NCBI RefSeq assembly: GCF_022919135.1
Contig: NZ_CP095049.1
Coordinates: forward strand, 248,001 to 312,000
Direction of reading: 5' to 3'
Length of the DNA: 64,000 bases
Origin: Hymenobacter cellulosivorans
Lineage (GTDB): Bacteria > Bacteroidota > Bacteroidia > Cytophagales > Hymenobacteraceae
Part shown: positions 33,044 through 42,141 of the stretch, piece after piece
How positions within the stretch are numbered: position 1 is the first letter of the stretch
How the letters are laid out: the number at the start of each line of letters is the position of its first letter
Translations under genes and position numbers: made by a program
The notes under the pieces: model-generated
Database searches by the model: none
Told to the model about the DNA's origin: nothing
What the model saw: only the letters and a program-made list of their open reading frames with translations

Positions 33044-33578
33044 TGGAACGATGCGCTTCGAGGCGCTCTAATTTGGTCTTCAAAATCGCCCGGGCCCGGG
33101 CGTACTGTGATTTGCTGGTGCCCTCGGAAATGCCCATCAGCTCCCCGATTTCCTTGTGGCCGTAGCCTTCGATGGCAAACAGGTTGAACACCATGCGGTA
33201 GCGCGGCGCCAGTTCCTGGACCATGGCCAGCATTTCTTCGAAAGCGTAGTTGGAGAGCGTAAATTCCTCCCCAGCCAACTCTTCCGGATATTCTCCTTCG
33301 CTGACGGCCACCAGCGGGGCGTTGCGGCGGTGCTGGCGCAGGGCGGCATTCACCATAATGCGGCGAATCCAGAACTCCAGCGGGCACTCGCGGCGGAAGT
33401 TACGCAGGTTGTTGAATACGGTTATAAAGCCTTCCTGCAGCACATCCTCGGCCTCAAACGTGGTTTGGGCATAGCGCAGGCACACGGCCATCATCTTGCC
33501 GGCAAACCGGTCGTAGAGTTGCTTCTGCATAGCCCGGCTGCCAGCCAGGCACCCGTCAATTATCTCGGCCTCGGTCAT
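33024..33578 (-). CDS. ECF-type RNA polymerase sigma factor
   Basis: A 184-residue sigma factor; the start MTEAEIIDGCLAGSRAMQK (33578) fits the family, while an in-frame ATG at 33701 would add 41 residues of uncertain meaning. Region 2 is visible in DRFAGKMMAVCLRYAQTTFE followed by AEDVLQEGFI, and region 4 as YRMVFNLFAIEGYGHKEIGE and GISEGTSKSQYARARAILKT. Its end overlaps the anti-sigma-like gene, so the pair is cotranscribed. A signal at the cell envelope is the likely trigger, as with other ECF/anti-sigma pairs. Confidence 0.9.
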   Translation of the reverse strand: MTEAEIIDGCLAGSRAMQKQLYDRFAGKMMAVCLRYAQTTFEAEDVLQEGFITVFNNLRNFRRECPLEFWIRRIMVNAALRQHRRNAPLVAVSEGEYPEELAGEEFTLSNYAFEEMLAMVQELAPRYRMVFNLFAIEGYGHKEIGELMGISEGTSKSQYARARAILKTKLERLEAHRSNGTYRK

Positions 33579-33701
33579 GGCGGAAGGCGGGGTAAGGTGG
33601 CGCACCGGAGCCGACGCGGCTGGCTTGGAAGCAGATTGCCCATCGGGCAGCAGGCTCCGCAGCCCACCCATCGAGCTCAGAGCGGAAGACAAGGCACCCA
33701 T

Positions 33702-34051
33702 CAGCAGCAGCGGCCCACCTGGCCCACGTTATGCGCCGGCTTCTGCAGCAACTGCTGCGACCGGAAATTGTAAGTAGCCAATAGTACCATAGGAAGCGGA
33801 TAGAATCGGGAAGGAAAAACTACCTAGTGTCGTGTAGTAGGATGAGCCAGACCAGGGTGCAGCGGTTGCACGTTGCGTATAAAAAACCTAATACTGATCA
33901 AAAACACCTGTAAACCAACTGCTTAATTTTCAGCTAAAGATAGTCACCAACTTCTGTTACCGGTCTTTTTTTGCGGCGAAAAGCTCAACTATGGCAACCT
34001 CAACCGAATTCCGCCGTAGCCCCCTGCATCGTTCTACCACAACCCAACCCC
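33702..34051. other. Divergent intergenic region between the sigma gene and wrbA
   Basis: About 350 bases without a believable gene. It must hold promoters in both directions, but no exact TAnnTTTG is found on either strand; T-rich runs such as TCTTTTTTTG occur near 33963. Confidence 0.5.
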
Positions 34052-34666
34052 ATGAAGACCCTTGTTCTGTTTTATTCCACCTATGGCCACATCTACAAAA
34101 TGGCGGAAGCCATAGCTGAAGGCGCCCGCGAGGTAGCCGGCAATGAAGTGGTTATAAAGCGCGTGCCTGAAACCCTGCCCCAGGCCCTGCTCGACCAGAT
34201 TGGCGCTACCCAGGCCCAGAAAGCCTTCGAGCACATTCCGGTAGCCACGCCTACCGAGCTGACCGAGTACGACAACATCGTCTTTGGCACGCCTACGCGC
34301 TACGGCAACCTGTGCGGCCAGATGCAAGCCTTCATGGACAGCACCGGCGGCTTGTGGGCCAAAGGAGCACTGGTGGGTAAAGTCGGGTCGGTGTTCGTGA
34401 GTACGGCCACTCAGCACGGTGGCCAGGAAACGACCATCCGGGCCTTCCATACCGAGCTGCTGCACCACGGCTTTGTGATTGTGGGTTTGCCCTACGCCTG
34501 GCAGGGCCAGATGGGCCACGAGGAAGTAACCGGCGGCACGCCCTACGGCGCCAGCACGGTGGCCGGCGGCCAGGGGGAGCGGCAGCCGAGCGCCAACGAG
34601 TTGGAAGGAGCCCGTTTTCAGGGTCGGCACACCTCGGAAATTGCGCAGAAACTAGCTCGTTCCTAA
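34052..34666 (+). CDS. wrbA: NAD(P)H:quinone oxidoreductase WrbA
   Basis: A 204-residue flavodoxin-like enzyme that reduces quinones by two electrons with NAD(P)H, avoiding semiquinones. Start at [20 protein letters not shown], the FMN phosphate-binding loop. The family pattern [40 protein letters not shown] and [13 protein letters not shown] is complete. Length fits WrbA. A single gene with its own terminator; it may respond to oxidative stress, as in other bacteria. Confidence 0.95.
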   Translation: MKTLVLFYSTYGHIYKMAEAIAEGAREVAGNEVVIKRVPETLPQALLDQIGATQAQKAFEHIPVATPTELTEYDNIVFGTPTRYGNLCGQMQAFMDSTGGLWAKGALVGKVGSVFVSTATQHGGQETTIRAFHTELLHHGFVIVGLPYAWQGQMGHEEVTGGTPYGASTVAGGQGERQPSANELEGARFQGRHTSEIAQKLARS

Positions 34667-34718
34667 GGGAATACTATATTAGACGCTTAATTCTCTGCAC
34701 ACTGACCTGCAACCATCG

Positions 34719-34749
34719 GCAGCCACTCTCCGGAGTGGCTGCTTTTTTT
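34719..34749 (+). terminator. Rho-independent terminator after wrbA
   Basis: A perfect 10-bp stem GCAGCCACTC/GAGTGGCTGC with a TCCG loop, followed by seven T. Confidence 0.92.
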
Positions 34750-35113
34750 ATGCACTACCGGCCCCACAGCGGCCACTCTATTGCCGGGGCAGAAGTACGA
34801 TTCATTGATCTAAAACAACAGTTGAGCACGCTTTTCAGGGAGTTGGTAATGAAAGTTGAAACGATTGACTAACCCAGAGTTAGGTTTGCACCACCTTCCC
34901 TGATCCGCAGGAAAGCCAGCAGCTTTTTTCTAGAATCTGTAATGCGTTGTCCTTCCGGACGATTCATAGGCCAGTCGACTGAATGGTTACCGGCGGCTAC
35001 GGTGCAACTTTTGGCGGCATAGTCCGACCCTGAGACGAAGCTGAACTTTACGACTACCCTTTTACAAGCGGCCTACGAGCACCGCTTTCCTGGCATTCTT
35101 CTTCTTGCAGTAT
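34750..35113. other. Intergenic region before the tandem TonB receptors
   Basis: About 360 bases without a gene. It must contain the promoter of the receptor at 35114, but only near matches are visible (for example CTACCCTTTTAC near 35050); no inverted repeat or riboswitch-like structure was recognised. Confidence 0.5.
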
Positions 35114-37699
35114 ATGAAACGTTATCTACCCATTCTGGTCACTAGTTTGCTCACAGCCCCGGCCTGGGCCCAAACAACTCCCCCGGCCGGTACTCCGGCT
35201 GCCCGTCCCGCGCAGCCCCCAGTGCCCGGCGCACCGGCTACTACTGCCCCCAAGCCGCTGGCCGTTCCGGCGGCGCCCCGCGGTACGGGCCGTCTGACGG
35301 GCACCGTGCTGGACGCTACCACCAAGAAGCCGGTGGAATTTGCCACCGTGGCCTTATTGCCCGCCACTGGCAGCCAACCCATTGATGGGACCGTGTGCGA
35401 CGACAAAGGCCGGTTTGCCCTTAAGAGTCTGGCCCCAGGACAGTACCGGGTGCAAATCAGCTTTGTGGGCTACGTAACCCGCACTGAAGACGTGACTATT
35501 ACCGACGGCACCACCGAGCTGAATACGCTGCAGTTGACCTCAGCCGCGCAGAAGCTGGGCGAAGTAACCGTGACCGGCGAGCGGGACGTGGTGGAAACCA
35601 AGCCCGACCGGATTGTCTACAACGCCGAAAAGGACATTACCAACTCGGGTGGCACCGCGGCCGACGTGCTGCGCAAAGTGCCGCTGGTAAACGTGGACCC
35701 CGACGGTAACGTGGAGCTGCGCGGTACCAGCAACGTGCGCGTGCTCATCAACAACAAGCCCTCGGGCATCGTGGCCTCGTCGGTAGCGGATGCCATGAAG
35801 CAGATTCCGGCTGACCAGATCAAGAGTGTGGAGGTGATTACCACGCCCTCGGCCAAGTACGACGCCGAAGGCACGGGGGGTATTATCAACATCATCCTGA
35901 AGAAAAACAGCATGCAGGGCTCCAACGGCAGCGTAGGGTTGGCCGCCGGCACGCGTAGCTCCAACGGCAATGCCTCGCTCAACTACCGTAAGGGTAAGGT
36001 GGGCATCAACAGCTCGGTAAGCGGCTTTGGCTTCTACAGCCCCAACCGCAACGACCTGACCCGCTCGTTGAAAAACCCGGATGGTACCGAGACGCTGGCT
36101 TTGCAGCAGGATGGCGACGGCAACACGCTCGGCGGCGGCGGCTTCGGCCGGCTGGGCCTCGACTACGACCCGGCGCAGTACCATAACCTCACGCTGGGCT
36201 TGCAGGGCAGCATGTTCCGCAACTCCGGCGACTACCAGCAATTCAACAACGTGCTGTTTCCGGCCCTGGCCGCCAACCAGTTTACGCGTAGCACCGACCG
36301 GCAATTCCGCACCCAGAGCTACGATTTGAGTGGCTCTTACACCCGCACCTTCGAGCAGAAGCGCCGCGAATGGAGCGTGCTGGCCCAGCACACCCGCAAC
36401 CGCAACACGCAAAACTACGGCCTCGACCAGTACGCCGGCCGCGACGAGTCGGGGGAGCTGCAGTACCGCGAGGAAAGCGACAATCTGGCCCGCAACCTGG
36501 AAACCACGCTTCAGACCGACTACGCCCACCCATTTTCGGAAACAGCCCTGCTCGAAACCGGGGCCAAAGCCATTCTGCGCCGCGTCAGCAGCGACTATGA
36601 CGTGTACGACCAGCTGGCGCTGAACTTCAACCCGGCCCGCTCCAACCTTTTCGACTACAACCAGGATGTGGTGTCGGCTTATGGCACCTACGGGTTTTCG
36701 GCCTCCAAAAAGCTGAGCTTCAAGCTGGGTGCCCGGGTGGAAAACACGCGCGTCAGGGGCAACTTCGAGCCGCGGCAGACCGAAAATTCGGGCGTGTCGC
36801 AGGACTACTTCAACGTGCTGCCGAACGTGAGTTTGAGCTTCCAGCCGAATAATCCCAAGAAGCCCGGACAGTCGCTGCGGCTGGCGTACTCGAAACGGAT
36901 TCAGCGCCCCCAGATTTTCTACCTCAACCCCTTCCGCAACACCTCCGACACGCTCAACGTCAGCTACGGCAACCCCAAGCTGGAGCGGGAGCTGACCGAC
37001 AGCTACGAGCTGAACTATACCACCTTCATCAAAGGCTCGGTGCTGAATATGTCGGCCTACATGCGGCGTACGAACAATGCCATTGAAAGTGTCCGCTTTA
37101 TCCAGAACGGCATCAACAACCAGACCTTCGCCAACATCGGACGCAACGCTACCTATGGCGTCAGCCTTTTCAGCTCGATAAAGCCGGTGCCGAAGTGGGA
37201 TGTCAGCGGCAACGTAAACGTGTACTACGTCTCGTTGAAGAGCCCGGCCCTGAGCCTGCGCGAGGGCGCCGTAAATACGGCAGCCTACTCCAACGACGGG
37301 GTGATGTACAGCATCAACATCAACACCAGCTACAAATTCGAAAAGGGTCTGAGCATTCAGGGCTACGGCGGCCTGAACTCGCCCCGCGTGCAGCTTCAGG
37401 GCAAGCAAGCCGCCTGGACGTTCTATTCGCTGGGCCTGCGCAAAAACCTGCTCAAGGACAAAGCCGACCTGACCCTGAACGCCGACAACTTTCTGCAGGC
37501 CACCCGCAACCTGAAGTCGACGCTCGATACCGAGCAGTTCCGGCAGGAAAGCAACAACTACATCTACCTGCGCGGCGTGCGCCTGGCCTTTAATTACCGC
37601 TTTGGCAAAGTGTCAACTCAGCCCCAGAAGCGTCGCAAAGGCATCCAGAACGACGATGTCAAACAGGGTGAAGGCGGCCAAGGCCAGGGACAGCAGTAA
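35114..37699 (+). CDS. TonB-dependent/outer-membrane beta-barrel family receptor, paralog 1
   Basis: An 861-residue outer-membrane protein starting at MKRYLPILVTSLLTAPAWAQ (signal peptide, cleavage after WAQ). A Pro/Ala linker leads to a carboxypeptidase-regulatory-like domain at about 60-140 (GRLTGTVLDATTKKPVEFAT; GQYRVQISFVGY), then a plug with VTGERDVVETKPDRIVYNAE and NVRVLINNKPSG, then a large barrel of the Outer_membrane_beta-barrel_3 type. No SusD partner follows. The same architecture is repeated in the gene immediately downstream. The transported or bound ligand is unknown. Confidence 0.9.
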   Translation: MKRYLPILVTSLLTAPAWAQTTPPAGTPAARPAQPPVPGAPATTAPKPLAVPAAPRGTGRLTGTVLDATTKKPVEFATVALLPATGSQPIDGTVCDDKGRFALKSLAPGQYRVQISFVGYVTRTEDVTITDGTTELNTLQLTSAAQKLGEVTVTGERDVVETKPDRIVYNAEKDITNSGGTAADVLRKVPLVNVDPDGNVELRGTSNVRVLINNKPSGIVASSVADAMKQIPADQIKSVEVITTPSAKYDAEGTGGIINIILKKNSMQGSNGSVGLAAGTRSSNGNASLNYRKGKVGINSSVSGFGFYSPNRNDLTRSLKNPDGTETLALQQDGDGNTLGGGGFGRLGLDYDPAQYHNLTLGLQGSMFRNSGDYQQFNNVLFPALAANQFTRSTDRQFRTQSYDLSGSYTRTFEQKRREWSVLAQHTRNRNTQNYGLDQYAGRDESGELQYREESDNLARNLETTLQTDYAHPFSETALLETGAKAILRRVSSDYDVYDQLALNFNPARSNLFDYNQDVVSAYGTYGFSASKKLSFKLGARVENTRVRGNFEPRQTENSGVSQDYFNVLPNVSLSFQPNNPKKPGQSLRLAYSKRIQRPQIFYLNPFRNTSDTLNVSYGNPKLERELTDSYELNYTTFIKGSVLNMSAYMRRTNNAIESVRFIQNGINNQTFANIGRNATYGVSLFSSIKPVPKWDVSGNVNVYYVSLKSPALSLREGAVNTAAYSNDGVMYSININTSYKFEKGLSIQGYGGLNSPRVQLQGKQAAWTFYSLGLRKNLLKDKADLTLNADNFLQATRNLKSTLDTEQFRQESNNYIYLRGVRLAFNYRFGKVSTQPQKRRKGIQNDDVKQGEGGQGQGQQ

Positions 37700-37911
37700 G
37701 GGTGGAATTGTAAGCTTGTGAAGTTGTAAGGTTTTCGCCGGCCGGCTCCTGCGGTGTGGACAGTGGTCCAAACTGCCGGGGCGGGCCGGCGGAATTCCTT
37801 CTATTAGGCGGCGGCAATATTTACTACAATCCAGCGTTTTGCTGCATCAAGCCCCTATGGGTCGCTTTTATCTGCTTTATCGATTATCCATTTACGTATC
37901 TGATTGCCTGC

Positions 37912-40443
37912 ATGAAGCATTTTTGTACCCTTGCTGTCCTCCTGGCGCTGGCAGTTCCAGCCACTGTGCGGGCCCAGAACCCCGCTTCATCCACCACAAC
38001 TGCCGCGAAAGGGACGGGCCGTCTTACCGGCCGCGTGGTGGATGCCGCCACCCAGAAGCCCGTCGAATATGCTACCGTTGCCTTACTACCGACTGGGAGC
38101 ACGACACCTGTTACCGGAGCTTCCGGCGACGACCAGGGCCGCTTCGAGCTGAAGGATTTGGTGGCCGGTTCCTACCGCCTGCAAGTAAGCTTTGTGGGCT
38201 ACACCACGCGCGTGGAGCCCGTGACCATAACCGCTGGGGCAACCGACGTAGGCCGGCTTGAGCTGACGGCCACGGCCCAGAAGCTGGGCGAGGTAACCGT
38301 GACCGGCGAGCGGCCCATCGTAGAAACCCGCCCCGACCGTCTGATCTATAACGCAGACCAGGACGCTACCAAAGCTGGCAGCACCGCCTCCGACATTCTG
38401 CGCAAAACCCCAATGGTGAACGTGGACGCCGACGGCAACGTGCAGCTGCGTGGCACCTCCAACGTGCGGATTCTGATTAACAACAAGCCCTCAGCCATGC
38501 TGGCGGGCAACCTGGCCGAGGCTCTCAAGCAGATTCCGGCCGACCAGATTAAGGCTATTGAGGTGGTCACGGCGCCTTCGGCGAAGTATGACGCGGAAGG
38601 TTCGGGTGGGGTTATCAACATTGTGTTGAAGAAAAACAGCCTGCAGGGGACCAATGGCAGCGTGGGCAGCAGCATCGGTAACCGCAACCAGAACCTGAAC
38701 AGCTCCCTGAACGTGAAGCGGGGCAAGGTAGGCGTCAACACCAAGCTCAGCGGCTTCCGCAACCTCTATCCTTTCCGCTCTACCGACACCCGCACTGATT
38801 TTGTGACCAGTCCTACGGGCCCCACGGGCGTGCAGGGCCAACTCAATCAGGTGGGCAACTCCCGCAACCAGGGCAGCGGCGGCTACGGGCAGCTGGAACT
38901 GACCTACGACCCCTCGCCCCTGCACAGCTTCACGCTCAGCGGCAACGGCAACCTCTACCGCAGTAGTTCGCCTCAATCGTTGTTCAACCAATATCAGGAT
39001 TTTCGCAGCCCCCTCATCCTGCTCCCTGGTCAGCGCCTACGCGACACCCTTTACTCTCGCGACATCACCCAGAGCTATGAGGGACGAAACTACGACCTGA
39101 ACGCCGGCTATACCCGCACCTTCGGCGAGGCCCAGCCCCGGCGCGAGTGGAGCATACTGGCCCAGCACACCCGCAACCGCAACGACCAGAACTACTCGCT
39201 CGACCAGTACCGCGCCGCCGAGGTGCTAGCCGGTCCGCTTGAATACCGGGAGCGAAGCTTCAACCTGGCCAAAAACCTGGAAACGACCATCCAGACCGAC
39301 TACACCCAACCTATGCCCGACAGCAGCACGGTGGAAATAGGCGCTAAGACCATCCGTCGCCAAGTCAGCAGCGACTACAGCCTCGACACGGTGCTGCTCA
39401 GCCGTCAGCCCGATTTCGTGCGCAGTGCCGGCCGCTCCAACGCCTTCGACTACCGTCAGAATGTGCTGGCCGCCTACGCTACCTACAACTTCTCGGCCGG
39501 GAAAAAGTACTCTTTCAGCCTGGGCGCCCGCCTGGAGCATACGGCCATTGCGGGCGAGTTTTCCAGCCAGGACAGCCGCTTCAAAAACAGCTACCTCAAC
39601 GTGCTGCCCAACCTGAACGTCAGCCGCAACCTCAAAAAGCCTGGCCAGACCCTGCGCCTGAGCTACTCCCGCCGCATTCAGCGCCCCCAGATCTACTACC
39701 TGAATCCGTACGTCAATCAGGTTACGGCTAATGCCATCCGCTTTGGCAACCCAAGCTTGTCGCCGGAAACTACCGACGCACTGGAGTTGAGTTACAGCAC
39801 TTTCGGCGAGAAAAGCTCTCTGAATGCCTCGGCCTTCGTGCGCCGCACCGGCAACGCCATCGACGAGGTAAACAACTACAACACGGCCCTGGCCCGGACT
39901 GAAACCACCTTCGCCAACATTGCTACCAGCACCAGCTATGGCATCAGCCTGTTTGGCTCGCTCAAGCCCACTGCGGCCCTCAACCTGAGCACCAATGTGG
40001 AGCCCACCTACACCCGCATCTACAGCGCTTCCCTGCAGCGCACCAGCGCCCGGCTCAACGCCTTTATCAACCTGAACACGTCCTACAAATTCGCCAAGGT
40101 GTACACCGCTCAGGCTTTTGGTGGCGTCTGGACCGGCGACGTGCAACTGCAAACCCGCAACTCCGGAGGCTACTACTACGTGGCGGGTATAAAGCGCACG
40201 TTTCTCAACGAGAAGATGGACCTGACGCTCAACGCCAGCAACTTTCTGACCCCGGGCTTGGCCTTTGTCAACCGCACCACCACCGACCAATTCACATCCA
40301 GCAACTCGTTCTACCAATACCGCCGCAACTTTCGCCTGTCATTCAACTACCGCTTTGGCAAAGTGGACACCGGCGGGGGCCGTCAGCGCCGCACCATCCA
40401 GAACGATGACTCTAAGCAGGGCAGCAGCAAAGGCGGAGGGTGA
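37912..40443 (+). CDS. TonB-dependent/outer-membrane beta-barrel family receptor, paralog 2
   Basis: An 843-residue protein starting at MKHFCTLAVLLALAVPATVR (signal peptide; cut after RAQ). It copies the order of paralog 1: GRLTGRVVDAATQKPVEYAT, GSYRLQVSFVGYTTRVEP, VTVTGERPIVETRPDRLIYN, NVRILINNKPSAMLAGNLAE, IKAIEVVTAPSAKYDAEGSG, and a long barrel with LAQHTRNRNDQNYSLDQYRA. The C-terminus ends in an acidic/basic low-complexity tail (GGGRQRRTIQNDDSKQGSSK), matched by QKRRKGIQNDDVKQGEGGQG in paralog 1. The two genes are tandem duplicates about 210 bases apart. Confidence 0.9.
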   Translation: MKHFCTLAVLLALAVPATVRAQNPASSTTTAAKGTGRLTGRVVDAATQKPVEYATVALLPTGSTTPVTGASGDDQGRFELKDLVAGSYRLQVSFVGYTTRVEPVTITAGATDVGRLELTATAQKLGEVTVTGERPIVETRPDRLIYNADQDATKAGSTASDILRKTPMVNVDADGNVQLRGTSNVRILINNKPSAMLAGNLAEALKQIPADQIKAIEVVTAPSAKYDAEGSGGVINIVLKKNSLQGTNGSVGSSIGNRNQNLNSSLNVKRGKVGVNTKLSGFRNLYPFRSTDTRTDFVTSPTGPTGVQGQLNQVGNSRNQGSGGYGQLELTYDPSPLHSFTLSGNGNLYRSSSPQSLFNQYQDFRSPLILLPGQRLRDTLYSRDITQSYEGRNYDLNAGYTRTFGEAQPRREWSILAQHTRNRNDQNYSLDQYRAAEVLAGPLEYRERSFNLAKNLETTIQTDYTQPMPDSSTVEIGAKTIRRQVSSDYSLDTVLLSRQPDFVRSAGRSNAFDYRQNVLAAYATYNFSAGKKYSFSLGARLEHTAIAGEFSSQDSRFKNSYLNVLPNLNVSRNLKKPGQTLRLSYSRRIQRPQIYYLNPYVNQVTANAIRFGNPSLSPETTDALELSYSTFGEKSSLNASAFVRRTGNAIDEVNNYNTALARTETTFANIATSTSYGISLFGSLKPTAALNLSTNVEPTYTRIYSASLQRTSARLNAFINLNTSYKFAKVYTAQAFGGVWTGDVQLQTRNSGGYYYVAGIKRTFLNEKMDLTLNASNFLTPGLAFVNRTTTDQFTSSNSFYQYRRNFRLSFNYRFGKVDTGGGRQRRTIQNDDSKQGSSKGGG

Positions 40444-40496
40444 GTAGGGGCACGTTGTGGAGCCCTTACTCCTTCACACCTCCCCAGTCACTCTTT

Positions 40497-41243
40497 TCAG
40501 CTTTGCTGGTTCCAGATTCGCCAGGACTCTTCGGCTTGGAGGCAAAGCATTTCGAAGCCGTTTTTGGTTTGAGCGCCCTGCTCGGCACCTTTGGCCATAA
40601 AGAGCGTTTCGCTGGGGTTGTAAATCAGGTCGTAGAGGTAATGCTGGGCCGTGAGCTGCTGGTACGGAATCGGGGGGCACTCGTCCATGTTGGGGAAAGT
40701 ACCCAGTGGCGTGGTGTTGATAATCAGGGAATGGGCGGCAACAATGGCCGGCGTCAGGTCGGCGTAAGTCAGGCCCTGGGCCAGGGGGTTGCGCGAAACT
40801 AGCCAGTAGCGGATACCCAGCTCGCGCAGGGCCGCTTCCACCGCCTTCGATGAGCCGCCGGTACCCAGCACCAGGGCTCCGGCCTCGTCACCACGGACTG
40901 GGTAAAACCGGCGCAGGGAGTCGCGGAAACCAATATAGTCGGTGTTGTGGCCCACGCGTCGGCCGTCGGCCGTAAACTCAATGACGTTTACGGCCCCGAT
41001 GCGGGCCGCCGAGGGTGCCACTTCATCCAGGTAAGGCCACACTTGCTCCTTGAAGGGAATCGTGACGTTGAGGCCTTGCAAGTCAGGCTGCTGGTCGCAC
41101 AGCTGCAGCAGGTCTTTGATGCTGCCCAGCTCGAACAAATTGTACTGGCAATCGTCCAGGCCCAGGGTTTCAAACTTCTGGGAGAAGTACGTCTGGGAGA
41201 AAGAGTGTTCGAGCTTTAAGCCGATAAGTCCAAACTGGCGCAT
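40497..41243 (-). CDS. aroE: Shikimate dehydrogenase
   Basis: A 248-residue enzyme of the shikimate pathway that reduces 3-dehydroshikimate to shikimate with NADPH. Start at MRQFGLIGLKLEHSFSQTYF. Shikimate contacts: HSFS (14-17), GLNVTIPFKEQV (catalytic Lys), NVIEF and GHNTDYIGF (catalytic Asp). NADP site: VLGTGGSSKAVEAAL. Slightly short but complete for the family. Terminator 41281 lies upstream and separates it from the DedA gene; it converges with the receptor paralog. Confidence 0.93.
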   Translation of the reverse strand: MRQFGLIGLKLEHSFSQTYFSQKFETLGLDDCQYNLFELGSIKDLLQLCDQQPDLQGLNVTIPFKEQVWPYLDEVAPSAARIGAVNVIEFTADGRRVGHNTDYIGFRDSLRRFYPVRGDEAGALVLGTGGSSKAVEAALRELGIRYWLVSRNPLAQGLTYADLTPAIVAAHSLIINTTPLGTFPNMDECPPIPYQQLTAQHYLYDLIYNPSETLFMAKGAEQGAQTKNGFEMLCLQAEESWRIWNQQS

Positions 41244-41280
41244 AGGATCAGAAGAGAATAGCGTCCCGAAAAAACAAAGA

Positions 41281-41314
41281 AAACCGCCCCAAACCATACT
41301 GGTTGGGGCGGTTT
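41281..41314 (-). terminator. Terminator downstream of the DedA gene
   Basis: AACCGCCCCAAACCA pairs with TGGTTGGGGCGGTT around a TAC loop with one bulge, followed by T on the minus strand. It lies after the DedA stop. Confidence 0.85.
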
Positions 41315-41340
41315 CGAAAAAATAAATCCAACTGGTCAGC

Positions 41341-42015
41341 TTACGCGGCAGCCGAACTGCCCCGCATTTTCTCCTTGAGGAACTGAATAGCGGGCGGCAG
41401 AATCGAGAACAGGATGATGCCGTAAATGACGTAGGTGAAATTGTGCTGCACCCACGGAATGTTGCCCAGGAAGAAGCCGGCCAGGGTGAGCGAAATAACC
41501 CAGAGCAGGGCCCCGGCAATACTGTAGCCGATGAAGAAGCTGTACTTCATGGTGCCCACGCCGGCCACAAACGGAGCAAACGTGCGCACGATGGGAATAA
41601 AGCGGGCCATGATGATGGTTTTGCCGCCGTGCTTGGCATAAAATTCCTGGGTTTGCTCCAGGTACTTGCGCTTCAGAAAGCGGAAATCCTCCCGGAACAC
41701 CCGCGGCCCGAGGTAGTCCCCGACGAAGTAGTTGAGGTTGTCGCCGAGGAAAGCGGCGGCAATGAGCAGCGGAATCAGGTAGAAGATGTTCAGCAGCGTA
41801 TCGGGCGAGCCGGCGGCTACGGGCTGGGCGGCCAGCGTCCCGGCCACGAACAGCAGCGAGTCGCCGGGCAGGAAGGGCAGCACCACCACGCCGGTTTCGG
41901 TGAAGATAATCAGGAACAGAATCAGGTAAATCAGGTTGCCGTACTCACCTACGAGCAGCTTAAGGTGCACATCGAGGTGCAGAATGATGTCGAGGAAATG
42001 CTTAATCAGCTCCAT
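41341..42015 (-). CDS. DedA-family membrane protein
   Basis: A 224-residue inner-membrane protein of the DedA/VTT family. The family motifs are ETGVVVLPFLPGDSLLFVAG, GDNLNYFVGDYLGPRVFR, FLKRKYLEQTQEFYAKHGGK and MARFIPIVRTFAPFVAGVGT. Members are linked to lipid flipping (undecaprenyl phosphate or phosphatidylethanolamine) and membrane integrity. Four to six TM segments are visible; the ends are polar. It is expressed alone between two terminators. Confidence 0.92.
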   Translation of the reverse strand: MELIKHFLDIILHLDVHLKLLVGEYGNLIYLILFLIIFTETGVVVLPFLPGDSLLFVAGTLAAQPVAAGSPDTLLNIFYLIPLLIAAAFLGDNLNYFVGDYLGPRVFREDFRFLKRKYLEQTQEFYAKHGGKTIIMARFIPIVRTFAPFVAGVGTMKYSFFIGYSIAGALLWVISLTLAGFFLGNIPWVQHNFTYVIYGIILFSILPPAIQFLKEKMRGSSAAA

Positions 42016-42073
42016 GCAAGGAAGTAAGTGAGAAGAATGACTGGGTCGTAACCGGGAAATATCCTACAAAGAA

Positions 42074-42103
42074 AACAGGCTGCCGGGAAAGTGGCAGCCT
42101 GTT
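42074..42103 (-). terminator. Terminator after the sorbosone-dehydrogenase-like gene
   Basis: A perfect 11-bp stem AACAGGCTGCC/GGCAGCCTGTT with an 8-base loop, followed by TTTTC on the minus strand. Confidence 0.85.
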
Positions 42104-42141
42104 GGCAGAATTTGCCCGGAATAATTCTGGTGCCTGGCCGC

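Noticed and set aside
35540..37408. 622-residue minus-strand open frame opposite the first receptor gene
   Set aside because: It mirrors the codon pattern of the real gene in GC-rich DNA; the translation has no domain and is rich in V, G, H and Q as expected of antisense frames.
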